Shown here: positions 8,235 to 17,337 of the stretch, in pieces | Numbering within the stretch: the first letter of the stretch is position 1 | How the letters are laid out: every line of letters begins with the position of its first letter | Assembly: GCA_035649235.1 (NCBI GenBank) | Contig: DASRJX010000242.1 | Coordinates: 1-19,424 of the forward strand | Source: DASRJX01 sp035649235 | GTDB taxonomy: Bacteria; Acidobacteriota; Polarisedimenticolia; Gp22-AA2 | Direction of reading: 5' to 3' | Length of the DNA stretch: 19,424 bases | Position numbers and translations under genes: made by a program | Notes under the pieces: generated by a model | Told to the model about the DNA's origin: nothing | Seen by the model: the letters and a program-made list of their open reading frames with translations, nothing else | Database searches by the model: none

Positions 8235-8684
8235 ATGGCGATGCAGACCGGAACCAGCGGCGTCAACAGCGACATCAACGTCACGCCTTTCGTCGACATC
8301 TGTCTCGTGCTGCTCATCATCTTCATGGTGGTCACGCCGCTCATGAGCCGGACGCTCGACGTCTCCGTCCCGCCGAAAGTCGACACCGCGCCGACCGACG
8401 TCGTGACCGCGGATCAGCTCATCCTGACGGTGAAGGGTCCGCCTGAATCGCCGAAGGTGCTGCTGAATCGCGAGGAGATCGCGGGGGCGCTGGACGGCGT
8501 CCAGACGCGCATGGAAGAGTTGATGAAGGGAAGGCGCGAAAAGGTCGTCTTCTTCCAGGCCGACAACGACGTGCCGTACGATTACGTCGTCAAGGTGCTG
8601 GACGCGATGCGCGGCGGCAACGTCGAGAAGATTGGACTGGTCACCGACGAAGCGCTTGACGCGACGGCGACCCCGGCCCAGTAG
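8235..8684 (+). CDS. exbD: ExbD/TolR-family protein, second copy
   Basis: A 149-residue paralogue of the previous gene. The N-terminal 40 residues are nearly the same, with NVTPFVDICLVLLIIFMVV and the channel Asp at residue 21; the periplasmic part (about 45-149) is clearly different. ATG 8235 is preceded by GGAGG (8223-8227) at 7 nt, 15 bp after the first copy stops. Tandem exbD genes occur in several phyla and probably form heterodimers or serve different TonB proteins. It may also reflect a Tol-like function, but no tolA, tolB or pal is seen here. Confidence 0.92.
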   Translation: MAMQTGTSGVNSDINVTPFVDICLVLLIIFMVVTPLMSRTLDVSVPPKVDTAPTDVVTADQLILTVKGPPESPKVLLNREEIAGALDGVQTRMEELMKGRREKVVFFQADNDVPYDYVVKVLDAMRGGNVEKIGLVTDEALDATATPAQ

Positions 8685-8753
8685 CCGTCCCTCTCCCGTG
8701 GGGCGCCCCGGCCCTGGGTCCGCCGGGCGGCGCCAAGCCTGCGTGCCGGCCCG

Positions 8754-10181
8754 ATGACCGCACCGCCGTCTCAGAGCACCCGTCGTCTCGTCCACCTCAT
8801 CGGCATCTGCGGCACCGGCATGGGCTCGCTCGCCGGATTGCTGCGCGACGCCGGGTACGAGGTGCGGGGATCGGACGACGCCGTCTACCCGCCCATGAGC
8901 ACCATGCTGCGGGAGCGCGGCATCCCGATCCTCGACGGCTACGCCGCCGCCCATCTCGATGACCGCCCCGACCTCGTGGTCGTGGGGAACATCGCGACGC
9001 GGCAGAATCCCGAGGCGATCGCGGCGTCGGAGCGCGGCATCCCGTTCCTGAGCATGCCGCAGGCGATAGGCCGGCTGTTCCTGGAGGGCCGGCATTCGAT
9101 CGTCGTCGCCGGCACGCACGGCAAGACCACGACCGCGGCGCTGATGGCCTGGGTGCTGAGCTCGGCCGGGCGCCACCCCTCCTTCCTGGTCGGAGGCGTG
9201 CTGTGCAACTTCGACCAGTCGTACGGGCTCGGCGACGGCGAGGACTTCGTCGTCGAGGGGGACGAATACGAGACGGCTTTCTTCGACAAGGGGCCCAAGT
9301 TCCTGCACTACCGTCCGAAGAGCGCCATCCTGACGTCGGTGGAATACGATCACGCCGAGATGTTCCCCAGCCTGGAGGCGGTGAAAGACGCGTTCCGCCA
9401 GCTCGTGGCGCTGGTGCCGCCCGACGGCCGGCTGGTCGCCTGTGCGGACGACCCGAACGTCCGCGAAGTGCTGTCCGGAGCGAAAGCGCCCGTCGAGTCG
9501 TATGGTCTCGAATCCGAAGCGACCTGGCGCGGCCGCGTGCTCAGGACGGGACCCGAGGCCATGGAGATCGAGGTGACGTCCAGGGGAACCACCTTCGGGC
9601 GATTCTCGACGCCGCTCTCCGGCCTGCAGAATGCGAGCAACGTGCTGGCCGTCGTGGCCGTGGCGGCCGCGCGCGGCCTCGGCCCCGAGGCGATCGCCCT
9701 CGGTCTGCGGTCGTTTGAGGGCGTGCGGCGGCGGCAGGAGGTGCGGGGCGTCGCCGGCGGAGTCACGGTGATCGACGACTTCGCCCACCACCCGACCGCC
9801 GTCCGCCTGACGCTCGACGGGCTCCGCAGCCGCCATGCCGGCCATCCGATCTGGGCCGTGTTCGAGCCCCGCACCAACACGTCGCGCCGCAGCGTCTTCC
9901 AGGATGAGTACGCCGCCAGTTTCGGCGCCGCCGATCGGGTGTTGATCGCCGCGGTCGATCATCCCGAGCGCGCTCCCGAAGGGCAGCGCTTCTCGGCCGA
10001 GCGGCTCGTCTCCGACCTCGTCGCCGGCGGGCGATCCGCGCGCTACGTGCCGTCCGTCGCGGACATCGTCGACATCGTGTCTCGGGAGGCGCGGCCCGGA
10101 GACGTGGTGGTCTGCATGTCGAACGGCGCTTTCGGGGACATCCACCGGAAACTGCTGCAGGCGCTCGAGCGCCGGGGCTGA
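8754..10181 (+). CDS. mpl: UDP-MurNAc:L-Ala-gamma-D-Glu-meso-DAP ligase (murein tripeptide ligase)
   Basis: It reattaches recycled murein tripeptide to UDP-MurNAc, bypassing MurC, MurD and MurE, in the cytoplasm. It has 475 residues in the Mur-ligase fold. The N-terminal HLIGICGTGMGSLAGLL and SDDAVYPPMSTML are specific to Mpl as opposed to MurC; the ATP loop GTHGKTTT is at 120-127, DEYETAFFDKGPKF is another Mpl hallmark, and DDFAHHPTAV with EPRTNTSR marks the C-terminal domain. No clear ribosome binding site precedes ATG 8754, but the conserved N-terminus starts soon after it. It lies 69 bp behind the second exbD and may be cotranscribed. It converges on the next gene. Confidence 0.96.
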   Translation: MTAPPSQSTRRLVHLIGICGTGMGSLAGLLRDAGYEVRGSDDAVYPPMSTMLRERGIPILDGYAAAHLDDRPDLVVVGNIATRQNPEAIAASERGIPFLSMPQAIGRLFLEGRHSIVVAGTHGKTTTAALMAWVLSSAGRHPSFLVGGVLCNFDQSYGLGDGEDFVVEGDEYETAFFDKGPKFLHYRPKSAILTSVEYDHAEMFPSLEAVKDAFRQLVALVPPDGRLVACADDPNVREVLSGAKAPVESYGLESEATWRGRVLRTGPEAMEIEVTSRGTTFGRFSTPLSGLQNASNVLAVVAVAAARGLGPEAIALGLRSFEGVRRRQEVRGVAGGVTVIDDFAHHPTAVRLTLDGLRSRHAGHPIWAVFEPRTNTSRRSVFQDEYAASFGAADRVLIAAVDHPERAPEGQRFSAERLVSDLVAGGRSARYVPSVADIVDIVSREARPGDVVVCMSNGAFGDIHRKLLQALERRG

Positions 10182-10200
10182 CTGCCGCCGGACGGCGGCC
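10182..10200. terminator. Hairpin filling the gap between two convergent stop codons
   Basis: GCCGCCG (10184-10190) and CGGCGGC (10193-10199) are perfect inverted repeats with 2 bases between (6 bp and a 4-nt loop in practice). The hairpin occupies the whole 19-bp space between the stop codons of mpl and the minus-strand gene. No T tract follows on either strand, so it is a possible bidirectional terminator or mRNA 3'-end stabiliser. Confidence 0.45.
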
Positions 10201-11286
10201 TCAGTGCCGCAGGAGGGCGGGGTCCCCATCGGCCAGGACCCGAACCATCTCCTCTTCCAGATACCGCGAGGCGCCGCCCAGGTGCTTCGAGATGCGCGCC
10301 GCGTAGGCCTGGCGGCTGCGCTCGATCTCCTTGCCGAGCCGCCGCGCCAGGTCGCGGTTCTTCCGTCCCAGGATGACCGCTTCCTCGTTGTAGAGCAGCA
10401 GCTCGGACACCAGGAGGCTCGCGAACCGGCGGGCGTCGGTGTGCTGCCGGCGGGACTCGGGCGTCTCCCCGCTGTCGGCGGTCTCGCGCCGGGGCGGCCT
10501 GTCGAGGTCACCGAGCAGCGCCTGCATCTCCGCCTCCTCGGGCGGCGTGATGGTCGAGGACGCGAAAGCCGCATCCCCGCCGCCGACGGCCCTCCTGGAA
10601 GACTCCGCGACCATGCGTGCCGGCGCACCGGAGGCAGCCTGCGTCCTGCGGGCCGGACCGGCGATCGATCCGAGGGCCAGGGCTCCCAGGCGGCCGACGA
10701 CGTCGAAGGCCACATCGGCGGGTTGTGCCGTCGATCCCGCCGTGTCGCCGTACAGGATGGCGACCGGCTGGCCGCGCACCAGGAGCGGCAGGGCGCAGGC
10801 CTGATGGGGCGCCGTGCCCCCCAGGGCCTCCGTCAGGACGAAGCCGGGACCTTCGGGCGGCGCATGCTGCAGCGAGCGGGAGGTAAGGGCGCGGGCCAGG
10901 AGATGGTCACCGCGTGCCGGCAGCGTCACGTGCGCTGGAGCCGCGGCCCCCGTCTCCTCGTCGCTCTCGAACCCGCGTCCGGACCAGAAGACCAGCGTGT
11001 CTCCCCGGACGATGAAGATCGCCGTCCGCCGGTAGCAGGTCGACGCGGCCTGCAGCAGAGCCAGGAGGATCTCGCGCTGGCGACCGCCGCGGGCGACGGT
11101 GTCGAGGATGGCGCGCGCCCCTTCGAGCGGCGCCTCGTCCGGGTCCGGACCGGAATCCTGGTGGGGGAGGTCGAGGGGAAGGCCGAGCGGCCTCAAAGCC
11201 TCCTCGAGCGACTTGCGGAACCGGGCGATCCGCTCCTCGAGGATCCGGCCGGCCTCCGCCTCGAACCGTCTCTTGAGCGCGCTCAT
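10201..11286 (-). CDS. GAF-like domain protein with a C-terminal coiled-coil module
   Basis: A 361-residue soluble protein. An N-terminal amphipathic helix (about 1-30, FEAEAGRILEERIARFRKSLEEAL) leads to a GAF-like region (about 58-195) with FIVRGDTLVFWSGRGF and CALPLLVRGQPVAILYGD, then a disordered linker and a C-terminal helical module (about 280-361) including FASLLVSELLLYNEEAVILGRK. From memory, the pattern of R-F-A-x-LL-V-S-E-x-x-L-Y-NE followed by a long charged helix recurs in acidobacterial proteins, without assigned function. No enzyme motif or DNA-binding domain is seen. ATG 11286 is chosen because translation upstream, to 11397, is not protein-like; it lacks a ribosome binding site. 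A sensor or scaffold role is a guess. Confidence 0.75.
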   Translation of the reverse strand: MSALKRRFEAEAGRILEERIARFRKSLEEALRPLGLPLDLPHQDSGPDPDEAPLEGARAILDTVARGGRQREILLALLQAASTCYRRTAIFIVRGDTLVFWSGRGFESDEETGAAAPAHVTLPARGDHLLARALTSRSLQHAPPEGPGFVLTEALGGTAPHQACALPLLVRGQPVAILYGDTAGSTAQPADVAFDVVGRLGALALGSIAGPARRTQAASGAPARMVAESSRRAVGGGDAAFASSTITPPEEAEMQALLGDLDRPPRRETADSGETPESRRQHTDARRFASLLVSELLLYNEEAVILGRKNRDLARRLGKEIERSRQAYAARISKHLGGASRYLEEEMVRVLADGDPALLRH

Positions 11287-11301
11287 CGCCGTCGGCGGCG
11301 G

Positions 11302-11330
11302 AAAGTAGCATAGGGGGAGCGGGCTGTCAA
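11302..11330 (-). promoter_or_regulatory. Candidate promoter of the GAF-like gene
   Basis: On the minus strand, a perfect TTGACA (plus-strand 11325-11330) is followed after 17 bases by TACTTT (11302-11307), preceded by TGC, which gives an extended -10. Transcription would start near 11295, about 9 nt before ATG 11286, so the message would be nearly leaderless. This fits the absence of a ribosome binding site. Confidence 0.5.
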
Positions 11331-11553
11331 ACCGAGCCCGGTCCCGCGAACCGCTGGCGCCGAAGCCACAGTCGTTTGTGTCGGAAGTACCATTCACGCA
11401 GGATCATGACCTACTTCATGCGCGGCGCAATGCCAATATAACTCAATATTTATCAACTAGTTAAGACGATAAGTAAAGGTCATGCAGGAGGCTGGCACGG
11501 AGGATGCTCTACAGGGACCACCTGCACGGTGTACGGTGCCCGGGGGGGAGTCG
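11331..11553. other. A+T-rich intergenic region upstream of lpxC
   Basis: Between the divergent GAF-like gene and lpxC, roughly 11395-11484 is markedly A+T-richer than anything else here. It contains the palindrome AACTAGTT (11455-11462), TATAAC and TATTTATC runs that could serve as -10 elements, and an 8-bp inverted repeat CATGACCT/AGGTCATG (11405-11412 and 11477-11484) that brackets the patch. It probably holds the lpxC promoter, but I cannot choose a -35/-10 pair with confidence. Confidence 0.4.
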
Positions 11554-12486
11554 ATGAGCCAGCAGGCCACAGTCAAGACGGAGTTCGAAGTCAGGGGGAT
11601 CGGCCTCCATTCCGGAAGTCCGGCAGCGGTCCGAGTGCTGCCCGCGACCGCCGATCACGGCTTCGTCTTCGTGCGGCGCGACTGCGACGGCGCCGAGATC
11701 CCCGCATCCTATCGCCACCTCAAGAGCTCCAGCCTCGCAACGAGCCTGGCCCGCGGCGGCGTGTCGGTGCTCACCGTCGAGCACCTCCTGGCCGCCCTGC
11801 ACGGCCTCGGAATCGACAACGCGCGGATCGAGCTCGAGGGGCCCGAGGTGCCGATCCTCGACGGCAGCGCGGCGCCGTTCGTGGAGGCGATCCAGGCGGT
11901 GGGCCGGAAGACCCTGCGGGCGCCGCGGCGCTACCTGTCGCTGCGTCAGCCGATCACGGTGCGCCTCGGAGAGAGGACGATGCTGGCCGTCCCCTCGAGC
12001 GACTTCCGGATCAGCTACGCGATCGATTTCCCCCATCCCTCCATCGGCTACCAGGCGGTGACGGTGACGATGGACGAGAAGATCTTCGCCACCTCCATCG
12101 CCCCGGCCCGCACCTTCTGCCTCCTGCGGGACGTGCAGGCGATGCAGGCCTCCGGCCTGGCGCGGGGGGGCTCGCTCGACAACGCGCTGGTGGTGGGGGA
12201 GGGAGGCGTGCTCAACGACTCGCTTCGTTTCACCGACGAGTTCGTCCGGCACAAGGTCCTCGACCTCATCGGGGATCTGGCGCTCCTCGGCCGGTCGCTC
12301 AAGGCCCACGTGATCGCCTTCAAGGGCGGACATCAGCTGCACGGCGCGCTGGTGTCCCGGATCATGCGGGAGCGCACCTTCTGGCCGGCCGACGCCGCCG
12401 GGCGCGACCTCCCGCGGCAGGTCTACGAGCGCTTCGCGCACCTCGGCGAGCGCCTGGTGCGCCACCCCCAGGTCCTGACCGCCTGA
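11554..12486 (+). CDS. lpxC: UDP-3-O-acyl-N-acetylglucosamine deacetylase
   Basis: This zinc hydrolase carries out the committed step of lipid A synthesis, so the organism makes lipopolysaccharide. It has 310 residues, normal for the family. Zinc ligands are His 77 (VEHLLAAL), His 233 and Asp 237 (HKVLDLIGD), with the catalytic His 260 in GGHQLHG. GIGLHSG at the N-terminus and GPEVPILDGSA are also typical. ATG 11554 is chosen because conserved sequence starts a few residues later; a G-rich GGGGAG lies only 3 nt upstream, so the ATG at 11482 cannot be fully excluded. The next gene begins about 130 bp later behind its own candidate promoter. Confidence 0.97.
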   Translation: MSQQATVKTEFEVRGIGLHSGSPAAVRVLPATADHGFVFVRRDCDGAEIPASYRHLKSSSLATSLARGGVSVLTVEHLLAALHGLGIDNARIELEGPEVPILDGSAAPFVEAIQAVGRKTLRAPRRYLSLRQPITVRLGERTMLAVPSSDFRISYAIDFPHPSIGYQAVTVTMDEKIFATSIAPARTFCLLRDVQAMQASGLARGGSLDNALVVGEGGVLNDSLRFTDEFVRHKVLDLIGDLALLGRSLKAHVIAFKGGHQLHGALVSRIMRERTFWPADAAGRDLPRQVYERFAHLGERLVRHPQVLTA

Positions 12487-12528
12487 CACCTACGACATCC
12501 CGCCATCGTCCCCGGCCCGCGGCGGCCA

Positions 12529-12557
12529 TTGCTATTTGGAGAGTACGCTCCTAGACT
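12529..12557 (+). promoter_or_regulatory. Candidate promoter with an embedded palindromic operator
   Basis: TTGCTA (12529-12534), a 17-bp spacer and TAGACT (12552-12557) match the consensus at 4/6 each. The spacer contains the near-perfect palindrome GGAGaGTACgCTCC (12538-12551; six of seven pairs match), well placed for a repressor or a MerR-type activator. The start would be near 12564, directly before GTG 12567. Confidence 0.45.
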
Positions 12558-12617
12558 GCCTTCCCTGTGTTCGCGCGCCATCGGCCCCGCGGTCGACGGA
12601 CCGTCCGGCGGGCGGTC

Positions 12618-13184
12618 GTGAAGCGGATCCTGCTGGCGGCCGCCGTCGTCCTGGCGTCCGCTGCCTCGCAGGCCGTGGCGGGAAGCCCTTCCCTGAACGG
12701 CCTGGCCGTCAGCCGGCAGGGGGACGATCTCCTCGCCTCCTGCCAGCTCGTCGATGGGCTGTCGGCGTCCATGCTGGAGGAGATCGAGGCCGGGATCGAG
12801 ACCACCCTCGACTACCGCCTGCAGCTCTATCGCCGCCGGTCGGGGCTCCCGGACGATTCGGTCGCGCGTCGTCTCGTCGTGTGCAGCGTGCGCCACGATG
12901 CCCTGACCCGGCAGTACACCCTCACCCGGCGGGTCGACGGGGAGCTGGTCGAGACGCGGGTCACGCCCGAGGCCGCCGAGATGCGCGCCTTCCTCACGAC
13001 CTTGAAGAACGTGCCGATCGCGCGCGCGCCGGATCTCATCTCCGGCGAGGAGTACTACCTCCGGGCGCGCTGCGATCTCGGGCTCGTCTGGCGTTTCTAC
13101 CTCATCCCGTGGCGCCTCGACACAGGCTGGGCGCGGGTCGATCTGGCGCCGGCTACGGAGAAGGCCGTTGAGTCCCGGCGCTGA
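12618..13184 (+). CDS. DUF4390 exported protein
   Basis: A 188-residue protein with a clear signal peptide (KRILLAAAVVLASAASQAVAG) and no other membrane segment. Conserved features include the ASCQLVDGLS stretch, IEAGIETTLDYRLQLYRRR and a C-terminal RFYLIPWRLDTGWARV. This arrangement, an exported protein directly before an NtrY-type kinase, fits the DUF4390 family, which has no established function. GTG 12618 gives a normal signal peptide; GTG 12567 would add 17 Arg-rich residues and could be a leaderless start from the promoter at 12529-12557. It overlaps the kinase gene by 17 bp, so it may act with the kinase's periplasmic sensor part, which is inference. Confidence 0.75.
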   Translation: MKRILLAAAVVLASAASQAVAGSPSLNGLAVSRQGDDLLASCQLVDGLSASMLEEIEAGIETTLDYRLQLYRRRSGLPDDSVARRLVVCSVRHDALTRQYTLTRRVDGELVETRVTPEAAEMRAFLTTLKNVPIARAPDLISGEEYYLRARCDLGLVWRFYLIPWRLDTGWARVDLAPATEKAVESRR

Positions 13185-15384
13185 GCCGGATCCTGCCCCC
13201 GGCCGATCGCGCGTGCGCGCCGACCGGCTGATGCTGGTCACGGTCGCCGTCCTGGCCGTCTCCTTCATGGCCGGCTACCTGCTGTTCCGGCGGGCGGCCT
13301 CCTTCTCCTGGTCCTACGTCACGAACTCGGTCGTGCTGTCGGTGCTGTTCGTGACCAACGCCATCCTGGTCCTGACGCTCCTCACGCTGCTGATGCGCAA
13401 CCTCATCAAGGCGCTGGTGGAGCGGCGCCGGGGCATCCTCGGGTCGCGGTTCCGCACCAAGCTGGTCTTCTCGCTGCTGCTCCTCTGGCTGCTGCCGTCG
13501 GCGATCATCTTCTGGGCGGCGATGCAGCTCATCCAGCGCAGCATCGATCGCTGGTTCAACGAGCCGATGGACCGCATGACGGAGGCGTCCCAGATCATCG
13601 TCGACGCCCACTACGACGAGGTGCGGGCGCGCGCCGCGGCCTTCGCGCGCGAGGTGGCGCGCCGCCTCGAGGGGCGGCTTCCGGAGGGCGGGACCGGTGC
13701 TACGGCGCTCCACGGCGTCATGGGGACGCTCCTGCGCGAGTACCACCTCGACCTCGTCGCGGTGACCACCGGCGGCGGCTCCCCCTACCTCGTCCTCGAT
13801 CCCCGCATGCCGTCCCCGGCCGGGCTCCAGGACATCCCCGCCGACCGTCTGGAAGAGGCGTTCCGGGGAGGCTCCTTCGTCTGGCAGTCGGAGCTGCGGG
13901 GCGGCCACCTGATCCGTGCCGGCTGTCCCGTGGCGGCGCCGGGCGGCGCCCGGGCGGCGGCCGTGGCGGTGGCAGGGATCTTCGTGCCGCGGGACCTGGC
14001 GCGGCTCGCCGAGTCGGTCACCCGGAGCAACGAGGACTACCGGCAGATCCGCACCCAGAAGCTGCTCATCAAACGGGTCTACATCCTGGTCTTCGCGTTC
14101 ATCACCCTCGTCGTCCTGTTCTCGGTCACCTGGATCGGGCTCTATCTGGCGCGACGCATCACCGAGCCGGTGCAGTCGCTCGCGGTCGGCACGCGCGAGA
14201 TCTCCTCCGGGAACCTCGACTACCGGGTCGAGATCCAGGCGGGTGACGAGCTCGGGATCCTGGTCGATTCGTTCAACGCCATGACCGCGGAGCTGAAGGC
14301 CGGCAAGGAGACGATCGAGCGGCGCAACCGCGAGCTCCAGGATCGCCGGCGCTACATCGAGACGCTGCTGCTGAACCTGGGGGCGGGCGTGGTGTCGCTC
14401 GATCGCGAGCGTCGCATCACCACGATGAACCGGGCCGCGCGACGCCTGCTCGGGCTGCAGGAGACGCAGGATGCGGTCGGCCGCGCCCTGGGCGAGGTGC
14501 TGACGGAGCAGGGCCGCTCCGCCCTGGAGCCGCTCGTCGAGGAGGTGATGACCGGGGGACGGACCGACAGCGCCCGGGAGGCCGAGGTCACGACCCATGG
14601 CCACGCCCTCACCCTCGCGGTCAGCGCCACCGCGCTGCGCGGCGACGACGGCGAGGCCCTGGGCACGATCGTCGTGCTCGAGGACCTCACCGACCTGATG
14701 CGGGCCCAGAAGATCGCCGCCTGGCGCGAGGTGGCGCGCCGGCTCGCGCACGAGATCAAGAACCCCCTCACGCCCATCCAGCTCTCCGCCGAGCGCATCC
14801 GCAAGAAGTACGACGAGCGGAGCCCCGACCTCGACGCGACGGTCGAGGAAGGGACTGCGGCCATCGTGCGCGAGGTGGCCGCCCTCAAGGGACTGGTCGA
14901 CGAGTTCGCCCGGTTCGCGCGCCTGCCGGCGCCCAACCCCGTGCCCACGGACCTGCGCGAGGTCATCGACGCCTGCCTCGACCTCTACCGGGACCGCCAT
15001 CCCGGGGTCCGCCTGGTGCCTCGCTGCGAGCCCGGCCTGCCGAGGGCGCTCCTCGATCCGGAGCAGATGAAGCGGGCCCTCGTGAACCTGCTGGACAACG
15101 CCGTCGAGGCGATGGGCGGCCGCGGCACGGTCACCATCGAGGCGCATCGCGACGCGGCCGCGGGAGGCGTGTGCCTCGAGGTGGCCGACGACGGACCGGG
15201 CATCCGGCCGGAGGACCGTGACCGGCTCTTCCTTCCCTACTTCTCCACCAAGAGGCGCGGCACCGGCCTCGGCCTGGCGCTCGTCCACCGCATCGTCAGC
15301 GATCACATGGGACGCATCCGCGTGGAGGAGAACTCGCCGCACGGCGCCCGCTTCGTGATCAATCTGCCCGCGCTCGCCGCCTGA
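13168..15384 (+). CDS. ntrY: NtrY-type membrane sensor histidine kinase
   Basis: A 738-residue inner-membrane kinase with the NtrY layout: three N-terminal membrane segments (about 20-40, 50-75 and 93-117), a sensory stretch to about 290, a fourth membrane helix (about 300-325), HAMP (about 326-375), a PAS domain (about 385-505), the H-box RLAHEIKNPLTP with phosphorylated His 528, and the ATP-binding domain with N-box NLLDNAVEAM (Asn 644), G1 VADDGPGI, FSTK and GTGLGL. TTG 13168 follows GGAG (13157-13160) at 7 nt; later starts at 13213 (GTG) and 13231 (ATG) are possible. The response regulator gene begins 49 bp downstream. The signal is unknown; being behind lpxC suggests envelope or nitrogen/redox stress. 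Confidence 0.92.
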   Translation: MSPGAEPDPAPGRSRVRADRLMLVTVAVLAVSFMAGYLLFRRAASFSWSYVTNSVVLSVLFVTNAILVLTLLTLLMRNLIKALVERRRGILGSRFRTKLVFSLLLLWLLPSAIIFWAAMQLIQRSIDRWFNEPMDRMTEASQIIVDAHYDEVRARAAAFAREVARRLEGRLPEGGTGATALHGVMGTLLREYHLDLVAVTTGGGSPYLVLDPRMPSPAGLQDIPADRLEEAFRGGSFVWQSELRGGHLIRAGCPVAAPGGARAAAVAVAGIFVPRDLARLAESVTRSNEDYRQIRTQKLLIKRVYILVFAFITLVVLFSVTWIGLYLARRITEPVQSLAVGTREISSGNLDYRVEIQAGDELGILVDSFNAMTAELKAGKETIERRNRELQDRRRYIETLLLNLGAGVVSLDRERRITTMNRAARRLLGLQETQDAVGRALGEVLTEQGRSALEPLVEEVMTGGRTDSAREAEVTTHGHALTLAVSATALRGDDGEALGTIVVLEDLTDLMRAQKIAAWREVARRLAHEIKNPLTPIQLSAERIRKKYDERSPDLDATVEEGTAAIVREVAALKGLVDEFARFARLPAPNPVPTDLREVIDACLDLYRDRHPGVRLVPRCEPGLPRALLDPEQMKRALVNLLDNAVEAMGGRGTVTIEAHRDAAAGGVCLEVADDGPGIRPEDRDRLFLPYFSTKRRGTGLGLALVHRIVSDHMGRIRVEENSPHGARFVINLPALAA

Positions 15385-15433
15385 GCCGTCCGCGGCGGGG
15401 CCTCCCCGGCCCCCGGCCGGGCCGTGCGGTAGA

Positions 15434-16855
<1,422 letters not shown>

Positions 16856-16900
16856 TAGTAAACGCCCCGCGGGTGACTGGACAGGGAGGTGTGGGGGCCG

Positions 16901-17308
16901 GTGCAGCTGACCCGGGGCGTCGAATACGGCATCGAGGGTATTGTCTACCTGGCCCGACAGGAAGGGGATGGGACTGCCTTCGTGCGGGAGATCTCGCGCG
17001 CCACATCGATCCCCGAGACCTTCCTCGCGAAGATTTTCCAGAAGCTGGCGAGCAAGGGTCTGGTCCGATCGCGCCGCGGCTTCCGCGGCGGATTCCGGCT
17101 CGCCCGTCCCGCCGGCCGCATCACCCTGAGGGAGATCGTCGAGGCGCTGGAGGGGCCGATCGAGTTCCACCATTGTCTCGACCACCTGCGCGCCCGCGGC
17201 CACAAGAGCCGCTGCCACGTGCGCAGGGTCTTCCGGCGCGTGCAGCGGAAGGTGGCGGAGATGCTCGACAGCACGACCTTGGCCGATATTCTGGAGGTGA
17301 CCCCCTGA
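16901..17308 (+). CDS. Rrf2-family transcriptional regulator with an atypical cysteine set
   Basis: A 135-residue winged-helix regulator. MQLTRGVEYGIEGIVYLARQ and the recognition region SIPETFLAKIFQKLASKGLVRSRRG-RGG are typical of Rrf2/IscR/NsrR proteins, many of which sense iron-sulfur status, nitric oxide or redox through a [2Fe-2S] or [4Fe-4S] cluster. IscR uses Cys 92, 98, 104 and His 107. Here only Cys 92 and Cys 105 are present, with His 91, 95, 101 and 106 nearby; the middle Cys is missing. GTG 16901 puts MQLTR at the N-terminus as in relatives, 11 nt after GGGAGG; GTG 16889 would add four residues. The next gene, a radical SAM protein with many cysteines, is a probable target. Confidence 0.9.
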   Translation: MQLTRGVEYGIEGIVYLARQEGDGTAFVREISRATSIPETFLAKIFQKLASKGLVRSRRGFRGGFRLARPAGRITLREIVEALEGPIEFHHCLDHLRARGHKSRCHVRRVFRRVQRKVAEMLDSTTLADILEVTP

Positions 17309-17337
17309 ACCGGACAGGACGTTTTGCGGCCCGCTTT

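Noticed and set aside
8685..8753. Palindromic GGGGCGCCCC and nearby G+C repeats between exbD and mpl as a promoter or terminator
   Set aside because: No -35/-10 pair and no T tract; the stems are short and could be chance in this composition.
8178..10715. Very long minus-strand open frame across exbD, mpl and beyond
   Set aside because: Its translation is Arg/Pro/His/Gly-rich with no domain and lies opposite clear genes; it is a product of high G+C at third positions. The same applies to the long minus-strand frames at 13153-15495, 15359-16753 and 17121-19265.
11482..11553. Upstream start for lpxC
   Set aside because: It would add 24 residues not found in LpxC, encoded partly in the A+T-rich patch; conserved sequence begins just after ATG 11554.
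17309..17336. A second sigma-54 promoter before the radical SAM gene (CCGGACAGGACGTTTTGC)
   Set aside because: The GG to GC spacing is off by two bases and the flanking consensus bases are missing.
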